The notes beneath the pieces are model-generated. The model did no database searches and had not been told where the DNA came from. It saw only the letters and a list, made by a program, of their open reading frames with translations. A DNA stretch of 64,000 bases from Urechis unicinctus (Eukaryota; Annelida; Polychaeta; Xenopneusta; Urechidae): contig CM067353.1 in the NCBI GenBank assembly GCA_034190875.2, forward strand, positions 31,337,750-31,401,749, written 5' to 3'. Shown piece after piece: positions 60,798 through 64,000 of the stretch (positions within the stretch are counted from its first letter, which is position 1; the number at the start of each line of letters is the position of its first letter). Made by a program: the position numbers and the translations under genes.

Positions 60798-60926
60798 AGT
60801 GTGTTGCATTATATCATAAATCACGCCAATGAAGACAAATAGTGTGTTGCATTATATCATAAATCACGCCAATGAAGACAAATAGTGTGTTGCATTATAT
60901 CATAAATCACGCCAATGAAGACAAAT
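60798..60926 (+). repeat. 43-bp tandem repeat, three identical units
   Basis: Units at 60,798-60,840, 60,841-60,883 and 60,884-60,926 are identical. Each starts AGTGTGTTGCATTATATCAT and ends GAAGACAAAT. In copy A the first part of the unit (about 31,706-31,732) and the last part (about 31,909-31,920) are about 180 bp apart and single. In B the intervening DNA was lost, and the joined piece was then triplicated. Confidence 0.97.
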
Positions 60927-62749
60927 ATTGATGAGTACACTTAAATGAGGTACGCTTAAAATGTTTTCGTTAAACGCACATTACGACATCTGACATTACG
61001 ATGGAAATATGTACTATCACTGACTTCTATACTCATTTGCTAGCAATGGCTTGCGTCGTATTTGTCATCACCCTAGAGTTTTGTGTTCTTCTTTCGCCAT
61101 AAAACCCAGTTTTTGTGTTTTGTTTGGAACGATTATATAATAAGGAACTACGCAAAACCTTAATAGATTTAAGGCCCGTTTTGAGCAATCGTAACACTTC
61201 CAGATGTAGTTGTATATACTAGTCGTAGTCTGAACATACCGTTGACCTATTGTGAACGGAGCGACGCAAATGCACGGCTTCCAATTGCTCCTGAAACTAC
61301 AGACCAACAATGTTTTGACATGATCACCTCGACGGTAGCCATCTTGTTTCCGTCATATTGATGTGAAGCGATGTTTCGTCTCTGCACAGTGAAATGTTAC
61401 ACGACTACCTTCTTAATTGATTTGTTTACAGCGAAGTTTCAGCTTGCTTCCCAAACACTTCGCCAGCTGAACAGCACAAGCCCTGATATCATTTCTGGTA
61501 GGACACCAGACACTGAGATGAAGCATTGACTTTTTAATATGCTAGCTGCTGATCGGATTACTTGTTTATCTGTTAAGTCTTAGTAATGTTTATTGTTCCC
61601 GTAAATAAGGGCAGTATAAATGGCGTTTCGTCCCTGTACATGATTAAATTGTTAAGCAATATGTGGTGTACCTCAAATGGAAGCTGTAGCAAGCTTTATT
61701 AGCACGTTCTCGTCGATATGACGGTAATATGTCCGTGCTGGTGATATGATCTTTGCCGCTGTCAAAGCAATCATATATATTTCCCGGAAAAACAATGCAG
61801 AACAAATAAACTGGTAAAATCGATTTCCTTTCTTCACTTAAGGGTATTATTCTACATCTGTGACAATATCGTCGTTGGTTGTAGGCGTCTTGTGATTATT
61901 GTACAGCTCTTTTATTGCGTTCTCTGTCGTCTTAGGGTCCAGTTTATTAAATCATGTATGGTATGAATCAATCCGACTGCAGTCGAAATATTGGTTTGAC
62001 ACGGTTTGGGTTTGAATATTCTCTACTATTTACGTCATAGGTTATGTTATAAATAACAGAGCGGTTGATAAAGCGTTTGCCTGATTCTGCCGCTGCTGAT
62101 TGTTATCGTTTCAGCATTATGCGACCCAGTGCTTACCACTAAATTGCACACACCAGGCATCCTTATTAATGAACTATTTACTTCTTTATATGCCAGTTTG
62201 CGCTAGAGCGCTGTCAGAACTCACCCGCGATGTGAATCATATGTTTACACCCCAAAAGCATTCACCTGCATTTGATTATATGGCTGGTTAATCCCATGCT
62301 TGGCTGCATAAGCCTCTCAACAAGTCGCAACCGCTTAGAATTGCGGCAGCAACTTACGTTGTCAGCGTACGCAGCATGGGTTTTGGATTTGTATGCACTA
62401 GTGCTTGAAAGACAGGCCAAAGCTGTTTGCTTCATATATGCAACTAGCGTATATTCCGCGATCAGAAGGAATTACTTATCCCCAAAGACACATCTTAGCA
62501 AAATGGTTCCATGAATATAAAGCAAGCACATATCCTTCATCACGCTAGACAGTCGCCTTTAAATGTATTACAGCGAAGAGATATGTATTGTCGAAAGCAA
62601 AGACGGTATCAGATGGATTTATTATTGGAAGGCATTTTTTTTTGCGGAAAGTTAAAAGGGATTTAGTGGTCATATATACAATGCCCGTTAGCGTACGTGA
62701 ACCATCCAGAAAAAGATAGTGGTTGCGTTGTATTCAAGATACTAAAGGT

Positions 62750-64000
62750 CACACCTTTCGGCGATGATTAGGAAGAGGCTATGTGATAGAATATCTGGTT
62801 AGCATCGCTATGATTCTTGGAATTCGGCCAGGCTAATATTGCGATGAGTGTTCCCCAAACAACGATGTATGAATGGCTGCCTCACATTTCAATTACTTCG
62901 TTATGTGCCTACTTGATAAAGCGCCACGTAACTTATGACATAAGCTTGCTTCTAAATATATGTGGGTCACCCGAGGTATCAGTTATCTATCCGTATAATT
63001 AGTGCTATATTCATATGGTCCCAAAGCTCTTCGTTGAAATACTTATTTTGAAGAATTTTTACTTATATCCTTGCCTTTAATAAAAGATTGGGTATGTAGC
63101 CCTAGTTGCATCACAGATATGATATAGCTGCTTAGCTAGGATTAAATTAATATGATAACCTGGGATCAATAATCGGACACTAAACGTTACCTACAACCAA
63201 TGTTTTGCGACCATTCACTGTTATGCCCGAATGTTTCTGTGCACTTTATCGGTCAGAAATGATAATGCATTTTAAATGCTCTATATACATTGCCCCTTTT
63301 AATGCAAAATAATCCAACTAGATGTCGTATCGCACCGTCAAATCTTTAATGAATGCACTTAAAACCTTACAGCCATACTATAAAGTAACACTTTTACACC
63401 TAATCAGCTTAGTTGCTATCAATGTTATCATCCTTAAAGGTACCAGTAGCTGCCGTATCGGCAAAACGCCGTATCAGCAGCTACCGTTTAGGCATGCATT
63501 GATAAAATGTCAAGCTATAAATTATCAATCGCTCGCCGTATTCGCCGTGCTAAGCTCTAACAGCATTATTTGCAGATTTTTGACCGAAGCCTGATGCGCT
63601 TGCACATAAAGCTGCAATGCAGCTGTACTGTCGCTGCTTGCTCAATTTCTTGAATAGCTTTTAGCATTGCTATCTGATGATGAGGAACTTCTGGTAGCTA
63701 TTTGATATCCACCCTCAAACGACCATATGCGAAATATATAAATCATTTTCTGTTTTTCGTACACTGCAATAAGTCTGAAATGATTAGTCGACGCACATAG
63801 TTGATAACGTTGATTTTAGATAGCAAGAACTGGCATGTCAATCATGTGCTATCAAAAGGTGGCATAAAATCTAACGCCTTGAGGTAAATGATCATTTGAA
63901 GAGTGATATCTCCCTGCCGTTAGAAGTGTTCAGTCAGGTTTTGCAACTGCGTATATTCATGTGGCTAACGGTATAAGTAACACTGTCCATTAGGCAGAAT
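62750..64000. other. Unique sequence after copy B, nothing identified
   Basis: Past the end of copy B I see no repeat family and no recognisable gene. The longest frame is plus 63,322-63,594 (90 codons) with no known motif. Around 63,446-63,484 an inverted pair GTAGCTGC / GCAGCTAC encloses GGC/GCC, a small interrupted hairpin. Confidence 0.45.

Larger units (their letters stand above)
40560..62750 (+). repeat. Segmental duplication, copy B (direct orientation)
   Basis: This is the second copy of the block at 4.87-33.86 kb, shorter because it lacks the 9.7 kb segment and the TTAA transposon. It has its own insertions at about 40.93-41.84, 42.10-42.25, 44.29-44.49, 45.69-46.74, 52.92-56.21, 57.05-58.23 and 59.05-60.19 kb. 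The last convincing anchor is GTCATATATACAATGCCCGTTAG at 62,670-62,692, matching A 33,814-33,836. A weaker match (AAAAGATAG) follows. Confidence 0.95.

Overview
The window looks like gene-poor nuclear DNA of a eukaryote, most likely an invertebrate animal. It is AT-rich, with long (TA)n tracts and minisatellites and no operon-like layout. The one recognisable gene has spliceosomal GT-AG introns, and its closest relative is the intracellular C-terminal domain of animal P2X7 receptors. I found no tRNA, rRNA, CRISPR array, retroelement reverse transcriptase or intact host gene. Most open frames in the window are 60-130 codons long, and they behave like chance frames.

The dominant structure is a direct segmental duplication. 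Copy A runs from about 4.87 to 33.86 kb. Copy B runs from about 40.5 to 62.75 kb in the same orientation, after a spacer of about 6.6 kb. Matching segments, read by eye: A 4.87-8.87 with B 40.56-45.69; A 9.05-10.45 with B 46.74-47.83; A 20.19-22.22 with B 47.99-50.09; A 25.95-28.97 with B 50.10-52.92; A 29.13-29.93 with B 56.21-57.05; A 29.94-30.60 with B 58.23-58.90; A 30.98-33.86 with B 58.93-62.75 kb. The copies differ by scattered substitutions and by large indels. A alone has about 9.7 kb at 10.45-20.19 kb and a 3.7 kb transposon at 22.2-25.9 kb. B alone has blocks at 40.93-41.84, 45.69-46.74, 52.92-56.2, 57.05-58.23 and 59.05-60.19 kb.

The most interesting object is the A-only element at 22,228-25,945. 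It has a TTAA target-site duplication, terminal inverted repeats of about 20 bp, and an empty site in copy B. Its left half carries a phase-consistent multi-exon gene ending in a P2X7-like cysteine domain. Its right half carries a convergent, decayed and possibly transposase-like gene. The TTAA duplication points to a Kolobok- or piggyBac-type cut-and-paste transposon, and the host-receptor-like domain appears to be one of its own genes. Both genes have broken frames, so this copy is probably dead.

The remaining sequence is tandem repeats (10, 16, 33, 43 and 50 bp units), TA microsatellites, a few foldbacks and G/C-run tracts, plus long unique stretches with nothing identifiable. Two B-only insertions share a diverged repeat of about 250 bp. 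Where I compared frames open in both copies codon by codon, changes were mostly amino-acid changing, so I do not call them genes.
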